The notes under the pieces: model-generated
The model's input: only the letters and a program-made list of their open reading frames with translations
What the model was told of the DNA's origin: nothing
Databases searched by the model: none
Shown here: positions 35,872 to 45,550 of the stretch, piece by piece
Numbering within the stretch: the first letter of the stretch is position 1
Layout: each line of letters begins with the position of its first letter
NCBI GenBank assembly: GCA_002414665.1
Contig: DIAF01000003.1
Coordinates: forward strand, 7,143 to 71,142
Direction of reading: 5' to 3'
DNA: 64,000 bases
From: Halieaceae bacterium UBA5085
GTDB taxonomy: Bacteria; Pseudomonadota; Gammaproteobacteria; Pseudomonadales; Halieaceae
Program-made: the position numbers and the translations under genes

Positions 35872-37086
35872 TCAGTCGTCGTGACCGCCCGCCGCAGGCA
35901 GGCGAATCAGGGGCAACAACGCAAGACCGAGGAGCAGGGCGCCGATAAACCCGACAAATGCCCCCGCGTAGCTGCCACTGGTGTCGTAGATCAGCCCCGC
36001 CAGGGGCGGTCCGACCAGCGTCAATGGCATGATCACCGGGTTCATGAGGCCCATGACGCGCCCGTAATTGGCCGCCCCGAACAGCACAGCGAGCAGCGAA
36101 CCCCAAACCGGCAGCATCCCCCCGGCGGCGAGCCCAAGGCTGACGCTGCCCGCCAGCAGCAGCGAGTAGGTGTCACCCAGCAGGTAGCAGGCCACGCCCC
36201 CGATCACCAGAATCATGGATGCACCCAGAGCCACGCGCAGGTCGAGACGATCAGCGATGGCACCGAAACCAAGCTTGCCCACAATTCCCGCCAGAGCGAT
36301 GCCCGACAGCAGAAATGCCGCGCGCTCGGCCGGGGAGCCCACACCCAGCGCGAACGGCACCAGGTTAGCAAGCAACGCCGAATACACCCCGAACAGCAGG
36401 CCCATCGCCATCGCCACCAGCCAGAAGTTCCGCTCGCGCAGCAGCGCTGCCGTGGACAAAGGCGGCGGCGCAAAAGCGGGCCCGGAGGGCGGCGCATCAC
36501 CGTCGGGGTGCAGGCCACGGTCACCCGGACGGTTGGCCACCACCCACACCGCTGGCAGAGTGACCAACAGCGTGCCAATACCAAGGATACGCAGTGCGTT
36601 GCGCCACTCGTAGGTATCGATCAACCACTGCACCAGCGGCGGGAATACGAACCCGCCTACCGAGGTGCCGACTGCAGCAACACCAAGAGCCAATCCCCGC
36701 CGACGGGTAAACCAGCGCGCCAGCAGGGTTGAGGTCGCCAACGGGCCGAGCAGGTTGATGCCCAGCACCATCAGCCCGGCATAGACTAACGGTACCTGCC
36801 AGCTGGCGGTGGTGAAGGATAACAGCAGGTAGCCCGAGGCAAGACCCAGCGCACCAATGAACATCATACCGCGCAGCGAGCCGCGATCGATCATTCCGCC
36901 CAGAAACGGCGAGATCAAACCGCCGGCCAGCGTCATGCCCGTCATCCCCAGCATCATGGTCATCCGGCTGGCCTCGAAAGCCTCGCCCAAAGGCACCGCA
37001 ACCACACTGTAGGAATACATGATGCTGCCGTTACTGACCATGAGCACCAGGAACGCAACACCGACCAACCACCAACCGTAAAACAC
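35872..37086 (-). CDS. major facilitator superfamily transporter
   Basis: A 12-span MFS carrier of about 404 residues. It begins VFYGWWLVGVAFLVLMVSNG, typical of the OFA/monocarboxylate-like group, and has GGLISPFLGGMIDRGSLRGM in the loop between spans 2 and 3. I chose GTG 37086, with GGGAG upstream and 16 bases after the SDR stop. The longer frame from ATG 37134 would overlap the SDR gene by 32 bases and add 16 polar residues without a good ribosome site. The substrate is unknown; carboxylates are common for relatives. Confidence 0.85.
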   Translation of the reverse strand: MFYGWWLVGVAFLVLMVSNGSIMYSYSVVAVPLGEAFEASRMTMMLGMTGMTLAGGLISPFLGGMIDRGSLRGMMFIGALGLASGYLLLSFTTASWQVPLVYAGLMVLGINLLGPLATSTLLARWFTRRRGLALGVAAVGTSVGGFVFPPLVQWLIDTYEWRNALRILGIGTLLVTLPAVWVVANRPGDRGLHPDGDAPPSGPAFAPPPLSTAALLRERNFWLVAMAMGLLFGVYSALLANLVPFALGVGSPAERAAFLLSGIALAGIVGKLGFGAIADRLDLRVALGASMILVIGGVACYLLGDTYSLLLAGSVSLGLAAGGMLPVWGSLLAVLFGAANYGRVMGLMNPVIMPLTLVGPPLAGLIYDTSGSYAGAFVGFIGALLLGLALLPLIRLPAAGGHDD

Positions 37087-37102
37087 CAGCCCGTTCTCCC
37101 GG

Positions 37103-37894
37103 TCAGATCGGCATGAACTCGCCGCCATTGACATCCAGTGCCGCGCCCGTCACCACGCGGGCGTAGTCGGAACCAAGGAATACCGCGGCTTTGGCGCAGT
37201 CACCATCGTCGGGGATGTGGGCCAGCGGAATGCTGCGCGTGACCTCGGCGATCAACTCGTCCTTGCTGCGGCCCGAAGCCTGGGACTGCCAGTCAAAGTA
37301 ACCCTCGACAGCGGGACCCCACATCCAGCCCATGTGGCAGCTGTTGACGCGGATATTGTCGCCCCCCAGCTCCAGCGCCAGGTGCTTGGTGGCAGCGCGC
37401 AGGGCAGACTTGGAGGCCCCATAGCCGCCCTGGGTCGCCAGCGGCTTGTGCTCGACCATGGTGGCAATCATGACAATCGCACCACCTCCCGCCGCTCGCA
37501 TGGCGGGTATGCAGGCCTGGGTCAGTTGCATGGTGCCAAAGAAGTTGACCTCCATGCTGCGGCGCCAGCCATTGAGATCGGCCTCCGCAATGGGTTCGAA
37601 ACTGCCGGGATCGTAGGCACTGTTGAACAGCACATCAATGCGACCAAACTCCGCCACCGTCGCGTCGGCAAGCGCCTGGCACTGTGCGTTGTCGGCGATA
37701 TCGGTGACCATCTTGAGCACCCGGGTGCCCAGACCCAGCGCCTGGATTTCCGCCTCCGCCGTATCCAGCTTGGCGGGCGTACGAGCCGCGAGAACCACCG
37801 CACTGGCACCCTCCTTTGCGGCCAACGTGGACAATTCCTGACCCAGTCCGGGGCCAATACCTGAGACGATGACAACCTTATCCTGCAGCAACAT
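37103..37894 (-). CDS. short-chain dehydrogenase/reductase
   Basis: A 263-residue SDR with the nucleotide loop SGIGPGLG (G12, G16, G18) and the active-site pair Y158/K162 in YGASK. The position 13 residues before the tyrosine, normally serine, is T145, a conservative but unusual change. The C-terminus VVTGAALDVNGGEFMPI is typical. Substrate unknown. AGAGGA lies upstream of the ATG. It is probably the first gene of the SDR-MFS-LLM run; TTGCTG and TATAAC about 15 bases apart near 37910-37940 form a weak promoter candidate. Confidence 0.87.
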   Translation of the reverse strand: MLLQDKVVIVSGIGPGLGQELSTLAAKEGASAVVLAARTPAKLDTAEAEIQALGLGTRVLKMVTDIADNAQCQALADATVAEFGRIDVLFNSAYDPGSFEPIAEADLNGWRRSMEVNFFGTMQLTQACIPAMRAAGGGAIVMIATMVEHKPLATQGGYGASKSALRAATKHLALELGGDNIRVNSCHMGWMWGPAVEGYFDWQSQASGRSKDELIAEVTRSIPLAHIPDDGDCAKAAVFLGSDYARVVTGAALDVNGGEFMPI

Positions 37895-38046
37895 GGACCT
37901 GTTCCTCTGTTGTTATATGGGAAGCGCTTTTTCAGCAACCGGACCATTCTGGGCAGACAGCGAAGCCAGAGCAAACGAAACCGGTGAGAGACTGCCGGGC
38001 AGTGCAGCAGTTCGAACCGGCTTTCACTGCCACGCGGGCAGCAGGA

Positions 38047-41000
38047 TCAGGCGTATTGCAGCGCCACCTGCTTCTGGCCCACACAGTCACGCAGCTGCTG
38101 CAGGAGTTCGTCGCTGGGCGTGACCGACCAGCGTTCACCCAGCCGAATGCGCGCGCGACCGGCGGGCTGTTCATACCACACCGAAACCGGACAGCGGCCT
38201 CCCCCGGCTGCGGCAAGGGCCTGGGCCAGCCGGTCTGCCAGCGCGTCATCAAGCGCCGCCTGGCTGACCTCGATGGTCAGTTCCGCTGCATGGGACTCGC
38301 GCACCGCCTGCAGGCTGTGTACGTCCCGCGCACGCACCGAAAGGCCGCCAGAATAATCATCGTGTGCCACGTTGCCCTCGACAATCACAATCTGGTCCTT
38401 GACCAGCAGGTCGCGCTTTTCACTGAGGGTTTCGGGGTAGACCGTCACCTCAATACGCGCGCTGCGGTCGTCCAGCTGCAGAATCGCCATCGTGTCGCCG
38501 CGCTTGGTCTTCATGGTGCGGCTGGCGACGATAAGTCCGGCCAGCATCTGGCTACCCTGCTTGTCGGCGCGTAAATCCGCGATCAACGTCGGCGCGAAAC
38601 GCCGCACCTCTTCCGCGTATTCATCGATAGGATGACCGGTGACATACAGCCCCAACGTGTCCTTCTCCCCGCTGAGCCGCTCACGCACTGACCAGGGCCG
38701 CACGGCGTGGAACGCGGCGTACACATCGCCCTCCGACCGGGCCGTATCAGGCACTACCTCACCAAACAGGTCCGCCATGCCGCACTCGCGATTACTGGCA
38801 CTCTGCTCGGCGGTTTTCAGTGCATCGTCCAGCGCCGCGAGCAGCACCCAGCGCTCTGTGCCGAGTCGATCAAAGGCGCCGGCACGGATCAATGCCTCGA
38901 TCGCCCGCCGGTTGACCTTTCGCGGATCGGTGCGGGCGCAGAAATCGAACAGGTCGCGGAAGGGGCCGCCCTCCTCGCGCGCACGCAGCAGGTTTTCCAC
39001 GGGGCCCTCACCCAGCCCCTTGATGGCACCGAGTCCGTAGATGATCTCGTTGCGGCTGTCCACCGTGAACATGTACTGGCCCTCGTTCACATCGGGCAGT
39101 CGGAGCGCCAGTTGCATGGCCCGGCATTCCTCGACAAACACCACGATCTTGTCTGTGTTCTGCAGTTCCGAGCTCATGACCGCCGCCATGAAGTGCGCGG
39201 GGTAATGGGTTTTCAACCAGGCGGTCTGGTAGGACACGAGTGCGTAGGCCGCGGAGTGCGATTTGTTGAAACCGTAGCCGGCAAATTTCTCCACCAGGTC
39301 AAAAATGCGAATGGCCAGCTCGCCGTCAATTCCCTTGCTGCGCGCGCCCTCTTCAAACACGGCACGCTGCTTGGCCATCTCCTCAGGCTTTTTCTTGCCC
39401 ATGGCACGACGCAGCAGATCGGCTTCACCGAGGCTGTAGCCGGCGAGTTCCTGGGCAATCTGCATGACCTGTTCCTGGTACAGGATGATGCCGTAGGTGG
39501 GCTCCAGGATGGGCTTGAGCAATACATGCTGGTATTCAGGGTCCGGGTAGGAGATTTTCTCCCGCCCGTGCTTGCGATTGATGAAGTTGTCCACCATGCC
39601 CGACTGCAGTGGTCCGGGACGGAACAGCGCGACCAGGGCGATGATATCCTCGAAGCAGTCCGGCTTCAGGCGCTTGATCAGGTCTTTCATGCCGCGCGAT
39701 TCCAGCTGGAACACCGCCGTGGTCTCGGCCGCCTGCAGCAGCCGGAAGCTCGCGGCGTCGTCCAGGGGAATCGCGCTGATGTCCAGCGGCTCCTCTCCCT
39801 GCTGCGCCCGCACGGCGTTGATCATACGCACCGCCCAGTCGATGATGGTCAGCGTGCGCAGGCCCAGGAAGTCGAATTTGACGAGTCCGGCATCTTCCAC
39901 GTCGCCCTTGTCGTACTGGGTGACCAGACCGCCCCCGGCTTCATCGCAGTACAGCGGGGAGAAGTCGGTCAGACGGGAGGGCGCGATTACCACGCCGCCG
40001 GCATGCTTGCCCACGTTGCGCGTGATGCCCTCCAGCTGTACCGCCATGTCCCAGATTTCCAGCGCCTGATTGTCCTCGGCGAGGAAGTCCCGCAGCACCT
40101 CCTCCTGTTCCAGGGCCTTTTCCAGCGTCATGCCGACTTCGAAAGGAATCATCTTCGACAGTTTGTCGCCGAGGCTGTAGGGCTTGTTCTGCACCCGCGC
40201 CACGTCGCGCACCACGGCCTTGGCCGCCATGGTGCCGAAGGTAATGATCTGTGACACGGCTTCACGGCCATAGGTGTCGGCCACATAGTCGATCACCCGG
40301 TCACGCCGGTCCATACAGAAATCGACATCGAAGTCGGGCATGGACACCCGCTCCGGATTGAGGAAGCGCTCGAACAGCAGGTCGTACTGCAACGGATCGA
40401 GGTCGGTAATTTCCAGTGCGTAGGCCACCAGTGAGCCGGCACCGGAGCCACGCCCCGGACCGACGGGAATCTCGTGCTGCTTGGCCCAGCGAATGAAATC
40501 CATAACGATCAGGAAATAACCGGGGAACCCCATCTGGATGATGGTATCCAGTTCGAAGTCGAGGCGCGCCCGGTAGGTTGCCTGGTGTTGGGGGAATTCC
40601 GGGCTGGCGGCGTCAAACAGGCGCGCCAGGCGGCGATCAAGGCCCTCGTGGGAGAGTTGCCTGAAATAGGCATCCATGGTCAGGCCAGCGGGCACCGGGT
40701 AGTCGGGCAGATAGGGCTTGCCCAGTTCCAGTACCAGGTTGCAGCGCCGCGCGATTTCCACGGAATTCTGCAGTGCCTCCGGCAGGTCTGAGAACAGCGC
40801 CGCCATTTCGGCGGGCGAACGCAGGTACTGCTGGTCGGTGTAGGCACGCACCCGCCGCGGGTCGTCAAGGGTACGCCCCTCGCGGATGGACACGCGCGCC
40901 TCGTGCGCCTCGAATTCGCTGGCGTCCAGGAAACGCACATCGTTGGTCGCAACCACCGGGCAGGCAAGGCGCCCGGCCAGTTCCACGGCCGCGTGCAGGT

Positions 41001-41535
41001 GCGTCTCGTCACCCTCACGCCCTGTGCGATGGACTTCCAGGTAAAAGCGTCCGGGATACAGTCCCATCCAGTAGGCCGCGCGTGACTCGGCCTGCGCGGC
41101 GCGCTCCGCCAGCAGTGCCTGCCCGACATCACCGGCTGCACCGCAGGAGAGGGCGATGATGCCGTCACTGCGCTCCGCCAGCCAGGCCTTGTGCACATAG
41201 GGCTCCCCGAGGTACTGCCCTTCGGTATAGGCACGCGAGATGAGCACGGTGAGATTGCGGTAGCCGGTGTCGTTCATGGCGAGCAGGCAAAGCGGGTAGG
41301 CGCGCTCTGGATCGTCCTCGTCGAGAACCCGCAAATCCACGCCGAAAATCGGTTTGACGCCGGCTGCGAGGGCGGCCTTGTACACCTTGATCAGTGCGTA
41401 GAAATTGCTGCAGTCAGTGACCGCTACCGCCGCCATGCCGAGCGCTGCAACGCGCTCGACCAGCGGCTTGACGCGCACCATGCCGTCTACCAGTGAGTAC
41501 TCGGTGTGCAGCCTGAGATGTACAAAATCGGTCAT
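38047..41535 (-). CDS. dnaE: DNA polymerase III alpha subunit
   Basis: The replicative polymerase catalytic subunit, 1162 residues (E. coli 1160). The PHP domain opens VHLRLHTEYSLVDGMVRVKP. The palm motif PDFDVDFCMDRRDRVIDYVA places catalytic aspartates at D401 and D403, the same numbers as in E. coli. GPGRGSGAGSLVAYAL precedes it. The OB-fold region (GLIVASRTMKTKRGDTMAIL) is near residue 1000. The start lies nine bases after the rnhB stop. In many gammaproteobacteria accA follows dnaE; here an SDR gene follows instead after about 150 bases. Confidence 0.97.
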   Translation of the reverse strand: MTDFVHLRLHTEYSLVDGMVRVKPLVERVAALGMAAVAVTDCSNFYALIKVYKAALAAGVKPIFGVDLRVLDEDDPERAYPLCLLAMNDTGYRNLTVLISRAYTEGQYLGEPYVHKAWLAERSDGIIALSCGAAGDVGQALLAERAAQAESRAAYWMGLYPGRFYLEVHRTGREGDETHLHAAVELAGRLACPVVATNDVRFLDASEFEAHEARVSIREGRTLDDPRRVRAYTDQQYLRSPAEMAALFSDLPEALQNSVEIARRCNLVLELGKPYLPDYPVPAGLTMDAYFRQLSHEGLDRRLARLFDAASPEFPQHQATYRARLDFELDTIIQMGFPGYFLIVMDFIRWAKQHEIPVGPGRGSGAGSLVAYALEITDLDPLQYDLLFERFLNPERVSMPDFDVDFCMDRRDRVIDYVADTYGREAVSQIITFGTMAAKAVVRDVARVQNKPYSLGDKLSKMIPFEVGMTLEKALEQEEVLRDFLAEDNQALEIWDMAVQLEGITRNVGKHAGGVVIAPSRLTDFSPLYCDEAGGGLVTQYDKGDVEDAGLVKFDFLGLRTLTIIDWAVRMINAVRAQQGEEPLDISAIPLDDAASFRLLQAAETTAVFQLESRGMKDLIKRLKPDCFEDIIALVALFRPGPLQSGMVDNFINRKHGREKISYPDPEYQHVLLKPILEPTYGIILYQEQVMQIAQELAGYSLGEADLLRRAMGKKKPEEMAKQRAVFEEGARSKGIDGELAIRIFDLVEKFAGYGFNKSHSAAYALVSYQTAWLKTHYPAHFMAAVMSSELQNTDKIVVFVEECRAMQLALRLPDVNEGQYMFTVDSRNEIIYGLGAIKGLGEGPVENLLRAREEGGPFRDLFDFCARTDPRKVNRRAIEALIRAGAFDRLGTERWVLLAALDDALKTAEQSASNRECGMADLFGEVVPDTARSEGDVYAAFHAVRPWSVRERLSGEKDTLGLYVTGHPIDEYAEEVRRFAPTLIADLRADKQGSQMLAGLIVASRTMKTKRGDTMAILQLDDRSARIEVTVYPETLSEKRDLLVKDQIVIVEGNVAHDDYSGGLSVRARDVHSLQAVRESHAAELTIEVSQAALDDALADRLAQALAAAGGGRCPVSVWYEQPAGRARIRLGERWSVTPSDELLQQLRDCVGQKQVALQYA

Positions 41536-41544
41536 GGGGTCAGT

Positions 41545-42153
41545 TTACCCCCGGTGCGTCTCCGGCAACAGTTTTTTGACCGGCGCAAAGCTGCGACGGT
41601 GTGCCGGCGTCACCCCGAGATGCCGCAGGGCCTGCAAATGCTGGGCGGTGGGATACCCTTTGTGGCTGGCGAATCCGTAGCCGGGATAGCGCTGGTCCAG
41701 CTCGACCAGTTCGGCATCCCGCTGCACCTTGGCGAGAATGGAGGCTGCCGCGATGCAGGCCACACGGTCATCCCCGCCAATCACCGCGTCTGCCCGGTAG
41801 GACCAGACCGGCAGGCGGTTGCCATCAACCAGCACGCTGACCGGCTGCGGATTCAGCGCCTCCACCGCGCGACGCATAGCCAGCAGCGAGGCCTGCAGCA
41901 CATTCAGTGTATCGATCTCAGCCACAGAGGCACGTCCTAGCGCCCATGCCACGGCGTGCTCGCGTATCTGTTGCGCGAGGGCCTCGCGACGTTGCGGACT
42001 GAGCTTCTTGGAATCGCGCAGGCCGGGAATGGGTGCCGCCGGATCCAGGATCACGGCCGCCGCCACCACGTCACCCGCCAGCGGACCGCGACCGACTTCG
42101 TCCACGCCGGCTACGCCGGGTGCATCGCCGTCAATGGCCAGCAGATCGTTCAT
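41545..42153 (-). CDS. rnhB: ribonuclease HII
   Basis: RNase HII removes ribonucleotides from DNA and RNA of RNA-DNA hybrids. The 202-residue protein shows GVDEVGRGPLAGDVVAAAV with catalytic D18 and E19, and ACIAAASILAKVQRDAEL further in. Its ATG overlaps the lpxB stop by four bases, and dnaE follows after nine bases, the usual lpxB-rnhB-dnaE order. Confidence 0.95.
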   Translation of the reverse strand: MNDLLAIDGDAPGVAGVDEVGRGPLAGDVVAAAVILDPAAPIPGLRDSKKLSPQRREALAQQIREHAVAWALGRASVAEIDTLNVLQASLLAMRRAVEALNPQPVSVLVDGNRLPVWSYRADAVIGGDDRVACIAAASILAKVQRDAELVELDQRYPGYGFASHKGYPTAQHLQALRHLGVTPAHRRSFAPVKKLLPETHRG

Positions 42154-43304
42154 CGCGCACGGTCGTCCAGCACCGCCTCAATGCCATCGGCGCAGCGCTC
42201 GCCGAAGCCCAGCGCCAGTGACTGGTGAATAGCGGCAAAGGCCTGACGCTGCTCTGCGGCCACCTTCGCGTTGTACAGCAGCGGCTGTACCGCGGCGACC
42301 AGCCCTGCGGGGGTCGCGTCCTTCTGGATCAGTTCCGGTACCAGTGCGCGCCCCGCCAGGATATTGGGCAATGCCGCGAAGGGAATGCGCACCAGCCGCG
42401 ACACCAGCGCCCAGCTCAGGGGCGCCATACGGTAAGCCACGGCCATGGGCCGCTGTACCAGTAGTGCCTCCAGCGTAGCCGTACCGGACGCCAGCAGGAC
42501 AGCATCCGCTGCCGCCATCACCTCCCGCGAGCGCCCCTGAACCAGCGTTAACGGGAGCGCCCCGGCGGGCTCCAGCAAGGCGCGTATCTGCGCCGCACGC
42601 TCGGCGTTAGCGGCAGGCAGGGCAAACTGCAGCTCCGGGTCTGCCGCGGCAAGACGGCGCGCGACTTCCAGAAACAGGGGCGTCAGCGCCGCCACTTCCC
42701 CCCCTCGGCTACCGGGCAACAGGGCGAGCAAGCGACCCTCCTTCGCGAGTCCCAGACTGGCGCGGGCGCTGTCCCGATCTGTGAACAGCGGGACCTCGTC
42801 AGCCAGCGGATGCCCGACAAAGTCGGCCGCAATGCCGTGCTGGTGGTAGATCGCCGTTTCGAAAGGGAACAGGCACAACATCCGGTCTACGGCGCGACGA
42901 ATCTTGCGAATACGCCCCTGGCGCCAGGCCCAGACCGAGGGGCTGACCAGATGCACAGTCTTGATGCCCGCCCGGCGCAACTTCGACTCCAGACGCAGAC
43001 AGAAGTCCGGCGAATCGATGCCGATGAACACGTCGGGGGGATTGGCGAGAAAATGCCGGTACAGGCTGCGGCGAATGCGCAACAGCTCCGGCAGGCGTTT
43101 CAGGGGCTCAACAAAACCCATCACCGACAGGCGATCCATGGGAAACAGGCTGTTCAGGCCCTCCGCCTGCATCAGCGGCCCGCCAATCCCTTCCACGTCG
43201 AGATCACGGTAGCGGCGGCGCAGCGCTGACAGCAGCCGCGAGCCCAGGATATCGCCAGAGGCCTCGCCAGCGAGAATGCCAACGCGCAGGCGTTTGCCTG
43301 CCAC
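42150..43304 (-). CDS. lpxB: lipid-A-disaccharide synthase
   Basis: LpxB joins lipid X and UDP-2,3-diacylglucosamine into the lipid A disaccharide at the inner membrane. The 384-residue protein begins VGILAGEASGDILGSRLL and has SPSVWAWRQGRIRKIRR and FVGHPLADEVP, all diagnostic. The GTG start shares its first base with the lpxA stop (TAGTG), so translation is coupled. The 3' end overlaps rnhB by four bases. Confidence 0.95.
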   Translation of the reverse strand: MAGKRLRVGILAGEASGDILGSRLLSALRRRYRDLDVEGIGGPLMQAEGLNSLFPMDRLSVMGFVEPLKRLPELLRIRRSLYRHFLANPPDVFIGIDSPDFCLRLESKLRRAGIKTVHLVSPSVWAWRQGRIRKIRRAVDRMLCLFPFETAIYHQHGIAADFVGHPLADEVPLFTDRDSARASLGLAKEGRLLALLPGSRGGEVAALTPLFLEVARRLAAADPELQFALPAANAERAAQIRALLEPAGALPLTLVQGRSREVMAAADAVLLASGTATLEALLVQRPMAVAYRMAPLSWALVSRLVRIPFAALPNILAGRALVPELIQKDATPAGLVAAVQPLLYNAKVAAEQRQAFAAIHQSLALGFGERCADGIEAVLDDRAR

Positions 43305-44074
43305 TAGCGGACGATGCCGCGCTCCGAGGCGCGTATGGAGTCGATCATCACCTGCACCTCGGGGGTATCGCGCAACATGGTTTCCAGCCGCTGGATGGCC
43401 AGCTCCAGTGTCAACCCCTGCCGATAGACAATCTTGAAAGCGCGCCGGAGCTGGCTGATCGCCTCGGCGGAGAAGCCGCGCCGGCGCAGCCCCTCGATAT
43501 TGATGGTCTTGGCCTCAGCGGGCGCTCCACTGACGGTAACGTAGGCGGGCACATCCTTGCCGATAGCAGTACCCATGCCACTGAAACTGTGCGCGCCTAT
43601 CTTGCAGAACTGATGCACCAGGGTATAACCGCTGAGTATCGCCCAGTCGCCCACCTGAACGTGGCCCGCCAGCGCAGTGTTATTGACCAGAATGGTGTGG
43701 TTGCCAATACAGGAGTCATGGCCGATGTGCACGTAGGCCATGATCAGGTTGTTGTTGCCGATGGTCGTTTCCGCCCGGTCCTGAACGGTGCCGCGATGGA
43801 TAGTCACGTTTTCGCGGATAATGTTGTTGTCGCCGATCACCAGATAAGTCGGTTCGTCCCGGTATTTCAGGTCCGGGGTCGCCTCACCAATCGTCGAGAA
43901 CTGATAGATATGGTTGCCCGCACCGATGCGCGTTGGGCCCTTGATAACGACATGTGATTCAATCTTGCACCCCGGACCGATCTCGACATCCGGGCCTATC
44001 AGTGTCCATGGACCTACTTCAACATCGTCGGCGACGCGGGCTGAGGGGTCTACAATGGCCTGACTGTGAATCAT
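43304..44074 (-). CDS. lpxA: UDP-N-acetylglucosamine acyltransferase
   Basis: LpxA begins lipid A synthesis by moving a 3-hydroxyacyl chain from acyl carrier protein to UDP-GlcNAc. The 256-residue length is near that of E. coli (262). The left-handed beta-helix hexapeptides run through residues 1-190 (VEVGPWTLIGPDVEIGPGCK, then VTIHRGTVQD and MAYVHIGHDSCIGNHTILVN with the catalytic histidine in HIGHD). The C-terminal helices end RASERGIVR. It starts three bases after the fabZ stop. Confidence 0.96.
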   Translation of the reverse strand: MIHSQAIVDPSARVADDVEVGPWTLIGPDVEIGPGCKIESHVVIKGPTRIGAGNHIYQFSTIGEATPDLKYRDEPTYLVIGDNNIIRENVTIHRGTVQDRAETTIGNNNLIMAYVHIGHDSCIGNHTILVNNTALAGHVQVGDWAILSGYTLVHQFCKIGAHSFSGMGTAIGKDVPAYVTVSGAPAEAKTINIEGLRRRGFSAEAISQLRRAFKIVYRQGLTLELAIQRLETMLRDTPEVQVMIDSIRASERGIVR

Positions 44075-44077
44075 GGG

Positions 44078-44506
44078 TCAGCGGTCGGCGCAGAGAATGG
44101 TGGCGGAGGCGCACAGGGCGCCATCAACGTCAGAACTGACCGCAAACTTCCAGATACCGCGGCGGTCCGACAGGATCTTCGCGCGCAACATGACCTGATC
44201 CCCCGGCACACAGGGGCGCTTGAAACGCAGGTCGTCAGCGCCGACAAAGTAGTACATGGAACCGTCGGCCGGTGTCTTGTTCATCGACTTGAAACCCAGG
44301 ATGCCCGCCGCCTGGGCCATAGCCTCAAGCAACATCACGCCGGGAAACACCGGCTTCTCCGGGAAATGGCCGTTGAAAAAAGGCTCATTGATGGTCAGGT
44401 TCTTGCAGGCGACGATGGACTCGCCCAGGTTCAGCTCCAGCACCCTGTCCACCAGCAGAAAAGGATAGCGGTGCGGTAGGTGGTTGCGAATTTCGGATAT
44501 ATCCAT
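44078..44506 (-). CDS. fabZ: 3-hydroxyacyl-[acyl-carrier-protein] dehydratase
   Basis: FabZ dehydrates 3-hydroxyacyl-ACP in fatty acid synthesis and competes with LpxA/LpxD for the same substrate, which explains its position in the lipid A block. The 142-residue frame begins MDISEIRNHLPHRYPFLLVD; catalytic H47 (FFNGHFPE) and E61 (MLLEAMAQAAG) are present. ATG 44506 matches the family N-terminus. TTG 44512, two codons upstream, has the better-spaced GGGGGA, so the start is uncertain by two residues. Confidence 0.95.
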   Translation of the reverse strand: MDISEIRNHLPHRYPFLLVDRVLELNLGESIVACKNLTINEPFFNGHFPEKPVFPGVMLLEAMAQAAGILGFKSMNKTPADGSMYYFVGADDLRFKRPCVPGDQVMLRAKILSDRRGIWKFAVSSDVDGALCASATILCADR

Positions 44507-44530
44507 GATCAAGCTGCGGGTCCCCCACGA

Positions 44531-45544
44531 TCACTGTTGTTGCTGTTTTTCCAGTCCCGCAAGGCGCTTCTGGATACTCTCCAACTGCGCAAACCGCACA
44601 GCGCTGCGTTTCCAGTCCCGGGTGGAGGCCATTGGCGTTCCCGAGGAATAGGAGCCTGGCTCGGTGATCGACTTGGTGACCATGGTCATGCCTGTGATAT
44701 GCACGTTGTCGCAGATCTCAACGTGACCGACAACACCAACACCACCCGCGAGCGTGCAGTTCGCCCCTATAATCGTGCTTCCCGCCAATCCGGTGCAACC
44801 CGCGATCGCGGTATTTTTGCCGATGTGGCAGTTGTGTGCGATCTGCACCAGATTGTCGATGATGGCACCGTCCTCAACAACGGTATCTTCCAGCGCGCCA
44901 CGGTCGATGGTCGTGCAGGCGCCGATCTCCACGTGGTCGCCGATGCGCACACCACCGAGCTGATGAATTTTCTGCCAACCCTCGGGGCTCGGCGCAAAGC
45001 CGAAACCATCAGCTCCCAACACCGCATTCGCGTGCAGCGTGCAGTGCTCGCCAATCGTCACATCGCGGTAGAGCACGACGCTGGCGTGCAGGCGGGTGCC
45101 CGTACCGATCCGGCAGCGTTCGCCGACCACACAATTGGCACCCAACACCACATTGGGCCCGATCTCCGCGCCAGCATCAATCACCACATTGGGCCCCACC
45201 GAAACCCCGTGTGCCAGCCTTGCCTGCGCTGACACGGTCGCGCTGGGATGCACGCCGGGTTCTGCGAGGGATTCATCAACAAACAGTGCCGTGGCACGGG
45301 CAAACGCCAGATACGGGTTATCGGCCAGCAAACAGGCGACGGGGCAGCGCTCCGCCTGGTCGGGTCGCAGGATGACGGCCGCGGCCCGGGTCTGCTGTAA
45401 CTGTCCCAGGTAGCGCGCGCTGGCCAGAAACGACAGCTGCGACGCACTGGCGCGCCCAAGCGGCGCTATGCCCGTCACTGACAGCGACGGGTCACCGCGC
45501 AGCTCGGCCCCCAGGAATGCAGCCAGCTCTCCCAGGGTACGCAT
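44531..45544 (-). CDS. lpxD: UDP-3-O-(3-hydroxyacyl)glucosamine N-acyltransferase
   Basis: LpxD adds the second 3-hydroxyacyl chain during lipid A synthesis. The 337-residue protein has the N-terminal uridine-binding domain (about 1-100), hexapeptide repeats (GPNVVIDAGAEIGPNVVLGA), the catalytic-histidine segment NLVQIAHNCHIGKNTAIAGC, and a C-terminal helix LAGLEKQQQQ. It starts six bases after the skp stop. Confidence 0.96.
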   Translation of the reverse strand: MRTLGELAAFLGAELRGDPSLSVTGIAPLGRASASQLSFLASARYLGQLQQTRAAAVILRPDQAERCPVACLLADNPYLAFARATALFVDESLAEPGVHPSATVSAQARLAHGVSVGPNVVIDAGAEIGPNVVLGANCVVGERCRIGTGTRLHASVVLYRDVTIGEHCTLHANAVLGADGFGFAPSPEGWQKIHQLGGVRIGDHVEIGACTTIDRGALEDTVVEDGAIIDNLVQIAHNCHIGKNTAIAGCTGLAGSTIIGANCTLAGGVGVVGHVEICDNVHITGMTMVTKSITEPGSYSSGTPMASTRDWKRSAVRFAQLESIQKRLAGLEKQQQQ

Positions 45545-45550
45545 GATGAC

